A stretch of 64,000 bases of DNA from Rikenellaceae bacterium (GTDB taxonomy: Bacteria; Bacteroidota; Bacteroidia; Bacteroidales; Rikenellaceae): assembly GCA_015059925.1 (NCBI GenBank), contig SUZL01000002.1, positions 62,001-126,000 of the forward strand. Reading direction: 5' to 3'. Both the position numbers and the translations under genes were made by a program. Positions within the stretch are counted from its first letter, which is position 1; every line of letters starts with the position of its first letter. Below, piece by piece: positions 52,395 to 61,936 of the stretch. Below the pieces are notes generated by a model. The model saw nothing but the letters and a program-made list of their open reading frames with translations. It made no database searches and had not been told where the DNA came from.

Positions 52395-54227
52395 CTACTT
52401 ATACATATCAAGCACAAGAACCTCCTTCGCGGCCATCGTGAGCTTGTCGCCCAGCTGCACTGTGCGCTGCGTGGTTACATCCACACCTCGCGTCTGGCCC
52501 TTGATTGACTCCGCGTAGCGCGCCAAATCGATCGTAACCTCCTTGTTAGCGCCGTTGATGAAGACCATCACGTTCCTATCTCCCAGATAGCGCTCATATA
52601 CATAGACACCCTCCTGCGGAACGTAGTGTTTCATCTCGCCATCCGAAATCACACGATTACCCTGACGCCACTTCAGCAGCTTGCTCATATACGTCCACGC
52701 CTCATTCTGCATTGCCGAGCGTCCCTCGGGCGTAAACCAGCTGGTCTTATCACCGGGCCAACCGCCGGGGACATCCAGACGCACGTTACCATCACCACCC
52801 GGGCTGCTTGTCGAGCCATTCATCAGCATCTCATATCCGTAATATACCTGCGGCGTACCCGTGATGGTCAGCAGGAACGCAGTACCCTGCTTGAAGGCAT
52901 CCAGATTCTCGGGCGCTGTGCGCAGGAATCGGCTGGTGTCGTGATTCTCAAGGAAGCGCAGCAGATTCTTCACATCGGCATAGACAAAGTCGTAGGCCAA
53001 GTGGTCGTAAAGTCGGTTCATACTACCCATCTCCGACTTATCGTTGAACACATCGCTGGCCATACCCATCAGCGCGAAGTCCATAACCGACTTCAGATAG
53101 GTATTACGCTTGTTGAGCGGGCTATCCTTCTGCCACCACGAAGTACCGATGGCGTGCTCGGTCCACACCTCACCCACAATATTGAACTGCGGATACTCCG
53201 CCATAACGTCCAGGTTCCACTGACGCATCATCTCGTAATCGGCATAAGGGTAGGTATCCTGACGAATCGCATCGATGCGCGCATACTCAATCCACCAGAT
53301 CGTGTTCTGAATAAGGTAGCGCGCGATATGGGGATTTGCCTGATTGATATCGACGTGGAAACCCGAATACTTCATCACATCCGTATCATAATCAGACGCA
53401 TATGGATCGTAGAATACTGACTTCTGATGATTACCACGCGGCGAGGGGCTCTCGTTGATCCAATCCTTTGCCGGCGGATCCAGCACCCAAGGATGGAGAG
53501 GGCCAATGTGGTTGAAGATGATATCCATCACCACGCGCAAACCCTTCTCGTGCGCCTTCTCGATCAGACGGCAGTAATCCTCATTGCCACCCAGACGGCG
53601 ATCGACGTGATACATATCGGTCGAGAAGTAGCCGTGATACGATCCACCACGGGCATCGTTCTCCAGCACGGGGTTGAGCCAAATTGCCGTAACACCCAGA
53701 TCCACAAGGTAATCCAAGTGATCCTCAATACCCTTCAAATCGCCACCGTGACGTGCCAAGAACTTCGAGCGGTCGATCTGATACTCGGCGCTCATCGGCA
53801 CCTGATCATTCGAGGGATCGCCATTGGCAAAGCGGTCGGGCATCACCAGATAGAGCACATCCGAAGAGTCATAACCCTGAATATCATCGGTCGAAGGACG
53901 GCGCTGCTTGAGCTCATACGAATATACCATCTGCTTCTTGCCGTCGCGGAATGTAATGTCGAACGTGCCGGGCTTGGCGTTCTCTACGTCGAGATAGAGA
54001 ATCATATAATTAGGGCTCTCAAACGTATTGATGCTCTTGATTTTAACATTTTCATCAGCAATCGAGGGGCGGTACGATGCAATATCCTTTCCATAGACCA
54101 TCAACTGCAACTCGGGATTCTTCATTCCCGCCCACCAGAACAACGGCTCCACGCGGTCGATGGTCTGCGCGAAGGCCGTAGAGAGTGTCAGCACCGCAAG
54201 TGCCAACAACAAAGTGAATTTTTTCAT
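52395..54227 (-). CDS. SusA-like alpha-amylase / neopullulanase (GH13)
   Basis: A secreted GH13 enzyme of 610 residues (signal peptide MKKFTLLLALAVLTLSTAFAQ), probably periplasmic, hydrolysing maltodextrins or pullulan. An N-terminal cyclomaltodextrinase-type domain (about 22-115) precedes the barrel. Catalytic regions are region I VVMDIIFNHIG, region II RIDAIRQDTYPY (nucleophile Asp), region III NIVGEVWTEH (acid Glu) and region IV FLENHDTSRFL. A beta-sandwich C-domain ends the protein. Similarity is closest in style to SusA of the starch utilisation system, but no susB, susC or susD gene is in the window. It may work with the pullulanase at 9.1 kb. Confidence 0.9.
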   Translation of the reverse strand: MKKFTLLLALAVLTLSTAFAQTIDRVEPLFWWAGMKNPELQLMVYGKDIASYRPSIADENVKIKSINTFESPNYMILYLDVENAKPGTFDITFRDGKKQMVYSYELKQRRPSTDDIQGYDSSDVLYLVMPDRFANGDPSNDQVPMSAEYQIDRSKFLARHGGDLKGIEDHLDYLVDLGVTAIWLNPVLENDARGGSYHGYFSTDMYHVDRRLGGNEDYCRLIEKAHEKGLRVVMDIIFNHIGPLHPWVLDPPAKDWINESPSPRGNHQKSVFYDPYASDYDTDVMKYSGFHVDINQANPHIARYLIQNTIWWIEYARIDAIRQDTYPYADYEMMRQWNLDVMAEYPQFNIVGEVWTEHAIGTSWWQKDSPLNKRNTYLKSVMDFALMGMASDVFNDKSEMGSMNRLYDHLAYDFVYADVKNLLRFLENHDTSRFLRTAPENLDAFKQGTAFLLTITGTPQVYYGYEMLMNGSTSSPGGDGNVRLDVPGGWPGDKTSWFTPEGRSAMQNEAWTYMSKLLKWRQGNRVISDGEMKHYVPQEGVYVYERYLGDRNVMVFINGANKEVTIDLARYAESIKGQTRGVDVTTQRTVQLGDKLTMAAKEVLVLDMYK

Positions 54228-54282
54228 CTTAAAAAATAGTAATAGGTATTCTTATTAAAACTTGTCGATACTATAACGCAAA

Positions 54283-55257
54283 TTATTTCTTATCATTGCG
54301 TGCAATGGTGTCGCGCATCTGCGTATCGGCCATAATATTCTTCATCTTGTAGTAATCCATCACACCCAAATTACCATTACGGAACGCCTCAGCCATCGCC
54401 AACGGTACCTCGGCCTCGGCCAGAATCACCTTCGCGCGCGCATCCTGCGCCTTAGCACGATTCTCCTGCTCCAAAGCCACAGCCATAGCGCGACGCTCCT
54501 CGGCCTTAGCCTGTGCGATATTCTTGTCGGCATCTGCCTGATCCATCTGCAGTTGCGCACCGATATTCTTTCCTACGTCAATATCGGCAATATCGATCGA
54601 AAGAATCTCGAACGCCGTACCTGCATCCAAACCCTTCTCCAGCACCACGCGCGAGATTGAGTCGGGATTTTCCAGCACAATCTTATGCGAATCTGCCGAT
54701 CCGATTGACGACACGATACCCTCACCCACACGCGCCAGCACGGTCTCCTCGCCCGCACCGCCGACCAACTGCTTGATGTTGGCACGAACGGTAACGCGCG
54801 CCTTAGCGATAAGTTGAATACCATCCTTGGCCACAGCCGCTACGGGAGGCGTATTGATAACCTTCGGATTTACAGACATCTGCACCGCCTCGAACACATC
54901 ACGACCAGCCAGATCGATCGCCGTCGCCATCTTGAAATCGAGGTTTATGTTAGCCTTCTGTGCCGACACCAGAGCGTGTACCACATTGGTAACATTACCG
55001 CCTGCCAGATAGTGCGCCTCAAGCTCGTTAGCGTCAAGACTCAGGCCCGCCTTCGTACCCTCGATCATCGACGATACGATCACTCCGGGCGGCACTCTAC
55101 GCCAACGCATCAGAAAGAGCTGCAAAAGATTGATCTTGACACCCGACACCAAAGCCGAGAACCACAATCCCACGGGGATAAAATAGAATATAATCCAAAT
55201 GGCAATAAACGCCAAAACAACCACTATTGCCGAAAATCCAATCTGATACTCCTCCAT
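54283..55257 (-). CDS. floA: flotillin-like protein FloA
   Basis: FloA is a membrane scaffold protein of bacterial lipid microdomains. The 324-residue chain has an N-terminal hydrophobic anchor ([23 protein letters not shown]) and then the SPFH-like core ([47 protein letters not shown]). The C-terminal coiled region is rich in Ala-Glu ([30 protein letters not shown]). The gene for the NfeD partner is immediately upstream on the same strand, the usual arrangement. Confidence 0.94.
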   Translation of the reverse strand: MEEYQIGFSAIVVVLAFIAIWIIFYFIPVGLWFSALVSGVKINLLQLFLMRWRRVPPGVIVSSMIEGTKAGLSLDANELEAHYLAGGNVTNVVHALVSAQKANINLDFKMATAIDLAGRDVFEAVQMSVNPKVINTPPVAAVAKDGIQLIAKARVTVRANIKQLVGGAGEETVLARVGEGIVSSIGSADSHKIVLENPDSISRVVLEKGLDAGTAFEILSIDIADIDVGKNIGAQLQMDQADADKNIAQAKAEERRAMAVALEQENRAKAQDARAKVILAEAEVPLAMAEAFRNGNLGVMDYYKMKNIMADTQMRDTIARNDKK

Positions 55258-55300
55258 AATTGTATGTTTTATAATTATTTATTTTATTTTATCTCAAGCA

Positions 55301-55765
55301 TTACTTCTCTACACGCTTCACCCTCACGGTAAAGTTCTCGAAGCCTACGACCTCAACCTCCGATCGCTGATCGACGTACGCATCCACCGACTTTGCCTCG
55401 TAGATCTTACCCTCAATCTCCACCTTACCCATCGGCGAGAGACGCGAGAGAGCCACACCCTTTTGGCCGACCTTCAGTTCCACCTCAGGCGAATCCATAC
55501 TCTGCCCCACAACCTTGTCCTTCAGCGCAAATCGCTGCCACGTCTTGGCACGAAGCGAGATGATGGTAGCCACGAGCGAGAGAATCAATATCACACCGAT
55601 CGTGATAGCTCCACCCACGATTCCGTAGCGCACAAAAGCCATATACGCCGCCGCGCCATAGCTCGACAGAGCCAACAACACGCCTAACGTCACGCCCGGC
55701 AGAAAAACCAGCTCGGCGACCAAGAAAAACACGCCCAACAATACCAAAAGAATAATAACTCCCAT
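55301..55765 (-). CDS. NfeD-family membrane protein
   Basis: A 154-residue NfeD-like protein with two or three membrane helices (about 2-45 and 50-70), followed by a cytoplasmic OB-fold domain (VGQKGVALSRLSPMGKVEIEGKIYEAKS, DQRSEVEVVGFENFTVRV). It lacks the N-terminal ClpP-like protease of long NfeD proteins. It lies 43 bases upstream of floA; short NfeD proteins are thought to help flotillins assemble. Confidence 0.9.
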   Translation of the reverse strand: MGVIILLVLLGVFFLVAELVFLPGVTLGVLLALSSYGAAAYMAFVRYGIVGGAITIGVILILSLVATIISLRAKTWQRFALKDKVVGQSMDSPEVELKVGQKGVALSRLSPMGKVEIEGKIYEAKSVDAYVDQRSEVEVVGFENFTVRVKRVEK

Positions 55766-55793
55766 AACGGTTACATTATTGTTTTACAACTCT

Positions 55794-57332
55794 TTACTCC
55801 TCTTCTTCCTCCTCGGCCTGCAACTCCTCCACATCCACCGAGAGGCTCTCATTGCTCTTCACAATGGCCTGCGCCACACGCTCGGCCATAGCGCGGCTGG
55901 CGAACATTCCCACCGCGAAGCTATCCTCCGCCAGACGCGAAAGCTGGCAGTCAGGCGCCATCGTCTCAATCACATCGCGCACACTATCATCCAACGTGCC
56001 ACCGCTGATCATCAGTCGGAACGAAACCGAGCCCGCCTCCGACAGATTGGTCTTATATCCGTCGCACCACTCAACAATCTGCGGGTTGCGGAATCCCTTC
56101 TTCTTCATCACCTCAACAGCCTTCTCTGCCTCCGAACGGGTGCGGAAACCTCCCGCATAGTAGCTGAATCGTCCATCCTCCAGAGTCTCCACGCACAACG
56201 GCGCCGCCCCTCGGAAAATCGACACAGCCTGCTTATACTTGTACGTTCCCATCAAGATGCGGTAGATCGTACCATACTCATACACAATGCAATCGGGCAC
56301 AGGATTTGAGTTCGTATAGGGACTACGCTGATGGAACTCGATGGCCTGATAATCAACAAACGAGCGTCGCTCAACATCGATCTTTGCCAGACGGTAATCA
56401 ATCTGTCGCACATCGCGCGAAGCGGCCGACAACGAGTCGATCGACGAAGTAAGGTTCAGCAGCTTAGCCACATAGGTCTCGTAATTAAGGATAATCGGCT
56501 TCTGCAAACGATAGTCGGCCAGCGGCTCCGACACGCAGTTATCCACCGACAGCAACTTCTCCTGCTGCGCCTCTGAGAGCATCGCCTCGGTCAGCTCGAG
56601 AATATCCTCGCGTCCCTCCTTCTCGAGGAAGTAGGCATAAACGTAACTCTTCTGATCGTAAATCTCACTCCACGCCTCCGACAGATCGCGCTCGAGCGTC
56701 GTATTCTCGTCTATAACAACCGCCAACTCGCCATACACAGCCTCGGCATCTGCCTCCGTTCGCGCCTGCACATAACGGTTATACATCTCCTTGATCTTGG
56801 CGTAGTTAGCCACATAACTCTTCGCCTTCTCGTTGGCACTCTGCTCCTTGGCCTGCACAGCCATCAGTGCATCGTAATCCTCCTTAACCAGGCTCTTGCG
56901 GAAATATTCGTTCGTAAATATCGACCCCGACACCTGTGCCGCCGCACCTCCGATGTTACCCATCGACGCGAGGACGTGCTCCTGCTCGATGGCATTGATC
57001 TGATCGACGAGCTTAATCATCTGCGTTCGCATCGACAGCACCTCGCCCTCGGCATCGGTCAGCACCATCAGCAACGAATCACCCTTCACCTGCGCAAGCG
57101 AATCGCGCAACTCGGCATTGCGGCTGATCTCGCCGCGCAGATCACGGATCGCACCCATCAGCGAGTCGCTCTTCTGACGCAACTGCGCATCGCTACGCAA
57201 CAGCGACATATAGTTACTATTATTCTCCAGCGCCTGCACTCTCACCACCACATCCTGTTGGGCCTGTGCCGCCACAACACTCACAACGGCCAGAAACAGA
57301 CCTGCGACAATATTTTTTCCTTGTTTTATCAT
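55794..57332 (-). CDS. SPOR-domain coiled-coil protein, exported
   Basis: A 512-residue protein with a signal peptide (MIKQGKNIVAGLFLAVVSVVAAQAQ). The ATG at 57332 overlaps the trkH stop (ATGA), so it is preferred to the TTG at 57341. The middle (about 30-270) is strongly helical and acidic, probably coiled coil (LRGEISRNAELRDSLAQVKG). The C-terminus carries two SPOR-like repeats (YRILMGTYKYKQAVSIFRGA...RFSYYAGGFRTRSEAEKAVEVMKKKGF and a second copy ending in a polyglutamate tail). SPOR domains bind denuded peptidoglycan. Placement between trkH and nfeD suggests an envelope role; exact function is unknown. Confidence 0.72.
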   Translation of the reverse strand: MIKQGKNIVAGLFLAVVSVVAAQAQQDVVVRVQALENNSNYMSLLRSDAQLRQKSDSLMGAIRDLRGEISRNAELRDSLAQVKGDSLLMVLTDAEGEVLSMRTQMIKLVDQINAIEQEHVLASMGNIGGAAAQVSGSIFTNEYFRKSLVKEDYDALMAVQAKEQSANEKAKSYVANYAKIKEMYNRYVQARTEADAEAVYGELAVVIDENTTLERDLSEAWSEIYDQKSYVYAYFLEKEGREDILELTEAMLSEAQQEKLLSVDNCVSEPLADYRLQKPIILNYETYVAKLLNLTSSIDSLSAASRDVRQIDYRLAKIDVERRSFVDYQAIEFHQRSPYTNSNPVPDCIVYEYGTIYRILMGTYKYKQAVSIFRGAAPLCVETLEDGRFSYYAGGFRTRSEAEKAVEVMKKKGFRNPQIVEWCDGYKTNLSEAGSVSFRLMISGGTLDDSVRDVIETMAPDCQLSRLAEDSFAVGMFASRAMAERVAQAIVKSNESLSVDVEELQAEEEEEE

Positions 57333-58783
57333 CTCCACCAACGAATAAAGAAAAGTTGAATCAATCCAAATATCTCAAGACGGCCGAACATCATCAGCAA
57401 CGTCTGGTTCATCTTCAATATTGCGGGCATCGACGAATAGTTATCCATCGTACCCACCTCGCCAAAGCCCGGACCTACGTTACTCGCGCACGCCACCGAA
57501 GCCGAAAATCCCGTCAGCAGATCGCATCCGAACATCGTATTTACGAACGCACCCACCAGAATCAGCAACATATAGGCAACGATATAGACCATCACCGAAT
57601 TGAGCAGATTCTTATCCTGCGGCACGCCATCGACCTTGGTACGAATCACCGCATTGGGGTGCTGCTGCGAGTTGAGTCTATTGCGCAACATCTTAAGTGC
57701 CAGCAACAGACGATCCATCTTCATACCTCCCGACGTCGATCCCGCACAAGCGCAGACCACCGAGCAGAAGATCAGTATCATTATAGCAAACGAGGTCCAA
57801 GTGTTACAATCGGCCGTTGCAAATCCCGTCGTTGTGATGAGCGACACGGTGTGGAACAGCGCACTGCGCATCGACGCAAAGATGTTGGGATATATATCTG
57901 CCATCCAAAGACTTATACCAATCAGCAGAGCCGACACTCCAATCACCGCAAAGTACGTTCGCGCGATCTCCGAGCGGAATATATTATTTCGCTGGCGACG
58001 CAACGTAGCGAATATCAATCCGAAATGAAGTCCTGCCATTATCATAGCAAATATCAGCACCAGCTCCACACTTAGCGAGTCATACCATCCGATACTGAGG
58101 TTTTTCGTAGAAAATCCGCACGTTCCGCAAGCCGACATCGCGTGGCACACCGAGTCGAACCACGTCATTCCGCACAACTTGAGCAGCAGGGTAGTAACCA
58201 CCGTCAATCCCACATACACCGAAAGCACGATACGCACAACGGTCGGCGTGCGGTAGAGATTGAAATTATCCTTCGCCAGCGACGAGAGCTCGAAATTTGA
58301 GAGCATCATCTTACTCTTTCCGATCGCGGGCAGAATCACAAGGGCAAACATCACAACGCCGATACCTCCAATCCAGCAAGTAGCCATACGCCAGAAGAGC
58401 AATCCGCGCGGCAGTGCCTCGATATCGTTCAGGATAGAGGCTCCCGTAGTGGTAAATCCCGACACGCTCTCAAACCACGCATTCACTAATGTAAACTCGC
58501 CTCCCCACATCAGGTAGGGGAACATACCCACAACGCTGGCCACCACCCAAGCGCCCACCACGATGCAGTATGCCTCCTTCTGCGAGATACGATCCGTTCG
58601 CGGTACGAAGATCAGCGGGAAACAACCCATCAGCAGCGTCAGCAGCGACGACATAATGAGTGGGGTATAGGCCGAATCGACATTGCTAACGTACGAGATA
58701 CCGGCCGACGCGAGCATAAATGCCGCCAATACCAGCAGCACCATACCAATGTATCTTATAACCACGCTATACCTCATACTCAA
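57329..58783 (-). CDS. trkH: TrkH-type potassium uptake protein
   Basis: A 484-residue K+ transporter of the Trk/Ktr family. The four pore-loop repeats are visible: VSGFTTTGASILND, SACGTCGFSTKNLS, SLITTTGFATADCN and ASNVGPGFGEVG. About ten membrane helices are present. TrkH normally needs the cytosolic gating ring TrkA, which is not encoded in the window. The gene is sandwiched between an orphan sensor and a SPOR protein, overlapping the latter by four bases. Confidence 0.92.
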   Translation of the reverse strand: MSMRYSVVIRYIGMVLLVLAAFMLASAGISYVSNVDSAYTPLIMSSLLTLLMGCFPLIFVPRTDRISQKEAYCIVVGAWVVASVVGMFPYLMWGGEFTLVNAWFESVSGFTTTGASILNDIEALPRGLLFWRMATCWIGGIGVVMFALVILPAIGKSKMMLSNFELSSLAKDNFNLYRTPTVVRIVLSVYVGLTVVTTLLLKLCGMTWFDSVCHAMSACGTCGFSTKNLSIGWYDSLSVELVLIFAMIMAGLHFGLIFATLRRQRNNIFRSEIARTYFAVIGVSALLIGISLWMADIYPNIFASMRSALFHTVSLITTTGFATADCNTWTSFAIMILIFCSVVCACAGSTSGGMKMDRLLLALKMLRNRLNSQQHPNAVIRTKVDGVPQDKNLLNSVMVYIVAYMLLILVGAFVNTMFGCDLLTGFSASVACASNVGPGFGEVGTMDNYSSMPAILKMNQTLLMMFGRLEIFGLIQLFFIRWWR

Positions 58784-58792
58784 CCACTTACG

Positions 58793-59587
58793 TTATTTTG
58801 TCATCTTGACATTGTTGGTTACCGATTCGATCTTATCCCTCAGCTCGGCCATCTCATCGCGACACTCCGACTTCACGGAGAAGGGTAGTTTATAGCGCAT
58901 CCAATCGCCCAGACTGCGATTCATCTCGACGATCGGCTTCACGGCATAAATCATTATGAAGTAGTAGAACATCAGCAGAATGACGATCATCACCACGAGC
59001 GAAATAAAGACGGGCGTTACGGCGCGATAGGCATTTCGGCTGAGTCGCTCGGCACGAGGCGAGAGCGAGTTTTGTGCGTGTGTCAGCACATCCAAGATCT
59101 GGTTGCTGGTCGTATTATAGACCGGAAGATACTCATTATCATACCATTGGCGGCCATCAAACTCCACCGCGCGCAACGTATCAGCCATAATGCCCTGCTC
59201 CACGCTACCACTCTCAAAGAGCTGTTCCACGATGCTATCCAACCTTGTGGCCGACGCGTCAAGCTCGTCAAACAACCCATCTGCCGAAGCTGATGTCTCG
59301 GCTCGGGCCTGCGAGATTTTGTCGGCAAAACTCTTGTAACGCACACGGCACGAATCGGCGTACGACGTATCGTGCAGAACGGCATAACGAATCACGGCGC
59401 GATCGTGCGAACGAATTGCGTCGAGCATACCTTCCGTTAGTTCAATACCTTTGCGGTTGCTGCTCAGGATGGCGTCAATATCGACACTCATATGGTTGAG
59501 CTCGAACAGCGACACCAAACCCGAGAAAAAGAGGAGCACTACGATGCTCAAAAAACCTATCGAGATTCTCTTGCGAATACCGGTCAT
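58793..59587 (-). CDS. orphan 4-helix-bundle sensor protein with HAMP-like end
   Basis: A 264-residue protein built like the input half of a chemoreceptor or histidine kinase. TM1 is at about 9-30 (ISIGFLSIVVLLFFSGLVSL), a periplasmic helical domain spans about 32-185, and TM2 is at about 190-212. A short HAMP-like segment follows (VKPIVEMNRSLGDWMRYKLPFS...DEMAELRDKIESV). No kinase, methyl-accepting or cyclase domain follows, and the stop is clean, nine bases before trkH. It may signal to a partner protein, or regulate TrkH by contact. Function is unassigned. Confidence 0.72.
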   Translation of the reverse strand: MTGIRKRISIGFLSIVVLLFFSGLVSLFELNHMSVDIDAILSSNRKGIELTEGMLDAIRSHDRAVIRYAVLHDTSYADSCRVRYKSFADKISQARAETSASADGLFDELDASATRLDSIVEQLFESGSVEQGIMADTLRAVEFDGRQWYDNEYLPVYNTTSNQILDVLTHAQNSLSPRAERLSRNAYRAVTPVFISLVVMIVILLMFYYFIMIYAVKPIVEMNRSLGDWMRYKLPFSVKSECRDEMAELRDKIESVTNNVKMTK

Positions 59588-59622
59588 AATAAAATTATTG
59601 CTATATAGTAAGCCTAATCACG

Positions 59623-59630
59623 CAAATATA
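59623..59630 (-). promoter_or_regulatory. -7 box of the sensor-trkH-SPOR-nfeD-floA gene set
   Basis: TATATTTG on the minus strand, about 35 bases before the sensor ATG. Confidence 0.55.
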
Positions 59631-59679
59631 GCAATAATTATTTTATCCGAACGATATTTTCCCTATGAAATACCTATAA

Positions 59680-60975
59680 TTACTCTAAAAATTGAGCTTG
59701 AAGATCACAATTCTCGTCAATTTCACCCAATCTCACTCGGCAGATGCGACCAATCATCTCCTTGCGATAGGGTGCCTTCACGCGACGATAGTTGCCCGTA
59801 TAGCCAAACATCATTCCTCCGCGAACGGTACTCTCGAACAGCACATCATCCTCTGTTCCAACACCTTGAGCGCAGAACTCATAGTGCAACTCTCGGCACA
59901 ACTCCTCCAGTCGCGCCACGCGCTGCGTCGAGATGTACGAAGGCACCTTGTCGGGCATATCGACGGCTGGCGTACCGGGGCGCTCCGAGAACGGAAAAAT
60001 ATGCAAAAATGCGGGACGCAGGCGCGCCAGCAGGTCGTACGTCTGCTGAAAATCCTCCTCCGTCTCACCCGGGAAACCCGTTATAACGTCGATGCCGATA
60101 AATGCGTCGGGCATCAGCGAACGAATCTTCTCGATGCGGTCGGCAAACTTGGCCGAAGTGTAGCGGCGGCGCATCAATCCAAGGATATGATCCGAGCCGC
60201 TCTGGAGCGGAATATGGAAGTGATGTTGAAATTTAGGTGATGTGGCGCAAAACTCTATTATCTCGTCAGTTATCAAGTTTGGCTCGATCGACGAAATGCG
60301 GTATCGCTCGATCCCCTCAACCTCGTTGAGCGCACGCAGCAGATCGATCATCTTCTCTCCCGTCGTGCGACCAAAATCACCCGTATTCACACCCGTGATT
60401 ACGATCTCCTTCAGCCCCGATGTAGCCACCTGCCGAGCCTGCTCAACGATCTCCGAAATCGGGATGTTTCGGCTCGATCCGCGAGCGTAGTGAATCGTGC
60501 AATACGCGCACTTATAATCGCAACCATCCTGCACCTTCAGGAACGAGCGTGTTCGATCGCCCGACGAGAAGGCTGCAAAGAAGCGCGTAATCTCGTCGCA
60601 ATGGCAGCTATACACCTCCGTAGCACCACGCTTCGACAGCTCAACCACTCGTTTACATAAATCTGCTTTATCGTTGTTTCCCAACACTATATCCACACCC
60701 TCAATCTCGGCAATCTCCTGTGGCTTGAGCTGCGCATAACACCCCGTAACGGCGATAATCGCCTCGGGATTTCGGCGGTGCAATTTGCGGATAATGTTAC
60801 GACATTTCTTGTCGGCGTGCTCCGTCACCGAGCAGCTGTTTATCACGCAAATATCGGCCGCATCATTCACACCGACGCGCTCGAAACCGCCCTCCTCAAA
60901 GAGGCGGGCGAGGGTAGAACTCTCCGAAAAATTGAGCTTGCAGCCCAACGTATGGAAACTTACACGACGTTTCAT
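59680..60975 (-). CDS. mtaB: tRNA t6A37 methylthiotransferase
   Basis: MtaB adds a methylthio group to t6A at position 37 of tRNAs reading ANN codons. It is a radical-SAM MiaB-type enzyme of 431 residues. The N-terminal UPF0004 domain has three cluster cysteines (TLGCKLNFSES, INSCSVTEHADKKC), the radical-SAM motif is CDYKCAYCTI (CxxxCxxC), and a short TRAM-like end follows (MIGRICRVRLGEI). The start at 60975 (MKRRVSFHTLGCK) is preferred to 60993 because the -7 box of its promoter lies at 60991-60998. Confidence 0.9.
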   Translation of the reverse strand: MKRRVSFHTLGCKLNFSESSTLARLFEEGGFERVGVNDAADICVINSCSVTEHADKKCRNIIRKLHRRNPEAIIAVTGCYAQLKPQEIAEIEGVDIVLGNNDKADLCKRVVELSKRGATEVYSCHCDEITRFFAAFSSGDRTRSFLKVQDGCDYKCAYCTIHYARGSSRNIPISEIVEQARQVATSGLKEIVITGVNTGDFGRTTGEKMIDLLRALNEVEGIERYRISSIEPNLITDEIIEFCATSPKFQHHFHIPLQSGSDHILGLMRRRYTSAKFADRIEKIRSLMPDAFIGIDVITGFPGETEEDFQQTYDLLARLRPAFLHIFPFSERPGTPAVDMPDKVPSYISTQRVARLEELCRELHYEFCAQGVGTEDDVLFESTVRGGMMFGYTGNYRRVKAPYRKEMIGRICRVRLGEIDENCDLQAQFLE

Positions 60976-60990
60976 AGTAGTGTTTTTGAT

Positions 60991-60998
60991 CAAATTTA
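60991..60998 (-). promoter_or_regulatory. -7 box of mtaB
   Basis: TAAATTTG on the minus strand, 15 bases before the preferred ATG. It overlaps the track start at 60993, which argues against that start. Confidence 0.55.
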
Positions 60999-61038
60999 TC
61001 GTGCGAAGTTATAAAAACTTGGCGGAAACGAAAAAAAG

Positions 61039-61071
61039 TTTTGACACAATCCGATAATTAAAGTAAATTTG
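61039..61071 (+). promoter_or_regulatory. promoter of the metal permease-lptF-fmt genes
   Basis: TTTTG (61039-61043) and TAAATTTG (61064-61071) are separated by 20 bases, an excellent fit to the Bacteroidetes -33/-7 consensus. The ATG is at 61091. Confidence 0.75.
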
Positions 61072-61090
61072 TGCGCGTTTTAAGAGTGCA

Positions 61091-61936
61091 ATGGAGCTTT
61101 TTACCGACATATTCGAGTATCAATACCTGATGAACGCCTTTCTGGCCGCAATCTTTGCGGGCATCGTGTGCGGCATCGTCGGCACCTACGTCGTAGCGCG
61201 ACGTATGGTCTTTCTGTGCGGCGGTATCACCCACGCCTCATTCGGCGGATTGGGCATAGCTCTGTGGGCGGGCTTTAACCCCATCGGCGGAGCAATGATC
61301 TTTGCCATCCTCTCGGCTATGGGCATCGAGTGGGCCTCAGACAAGGGCCACATCCGCGAAGACTCTGCCATCGGCATCATCTGGTCGATCGGAATGGCCA
61401 TCGGCGCACTCTTTATGAGCCTCACGCCGGGCTACACCTCGGGCGATCTGGCAAGCTATATGTTCGGCAGCATCGTAACCGTCACCAACGAGGACATTAT
61501 CCTGCTCGGCATCTTCACCGCATTGTGCGTCATCGGAGCGGTACTGTGGTGGCGACCTGTGATGTACCTCGCCTTCGACCGCGATTTTGCTATGAGTCAG
61601 GGCATTGCCACGCGCACAGCGTCGTACTTTCTCACCGCGATTGTTGCCATCACCATCGTGCTGGCCATCCGCATTATGGGTATCGTGCTGCTGCTCTCGC
61701 TCTTCACAATCCCTGCCGTTGCGGCCAACTCGCTCACCAAATCCTATCCCCGCATAACCCTCTGGGCGGCCATCATCGCCACCGTAGGTGCTGTTGCCGG
61801 ACTCGTTGCGAGCTACAACTGGGAAGTTCCCCCCGGAACTTGCATAATATTTATACTTACCTTGGTGCTTATTGCGGCAAAACTGCTATCTTTGCACCTG
61901 AAAACACGTTTGAATGCGTCTGAAAACCATACATAA
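61091..61936 (+). CDS. metal ABC transporter permease (ZnuB-like)
   Basis: A 281-residue inner-membrane permease of the Zn/Mn/Fe ABC family (ABC-3). It has about eight hydrophobic segments. The family sequences GIVGTYVVARRMVFLCGGITHASFGGLGIAL and MGIVLLLSLFTIPAVAANSL are clear. The matching ATPase and substrate-binding protein are not in the window, so it is a lone component here. Its last 23 bases overlap the next gene, and no terminator separates it from lptF or fmt, so they are probably one transcript. Confidence 0.88.
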   Translation: MELFTDIFEYQYLMNAFLAAIFAGIVCGIVGTYVVARRMVFLCGGITHASFGGLGIALWAGFNPIGGAMIFAILSAMGIEWASDKGHIREDSAIGIIWSIGMAIGALFMSLTPGYTSGDLASYMFGSIVTVTNEDIILLGIFTALCVIGAVLWWRPVMYLAFDRDFAMSQGIATRTASYFLTAIVAITIVLAIRIMGIVLLLSLFTIPAVAANSLTKSYPRITLWAAIIATVGAVAGLVASYNWEVPPGTCIIFILTLVLIAAKLLSLHLKTRLNASENHT

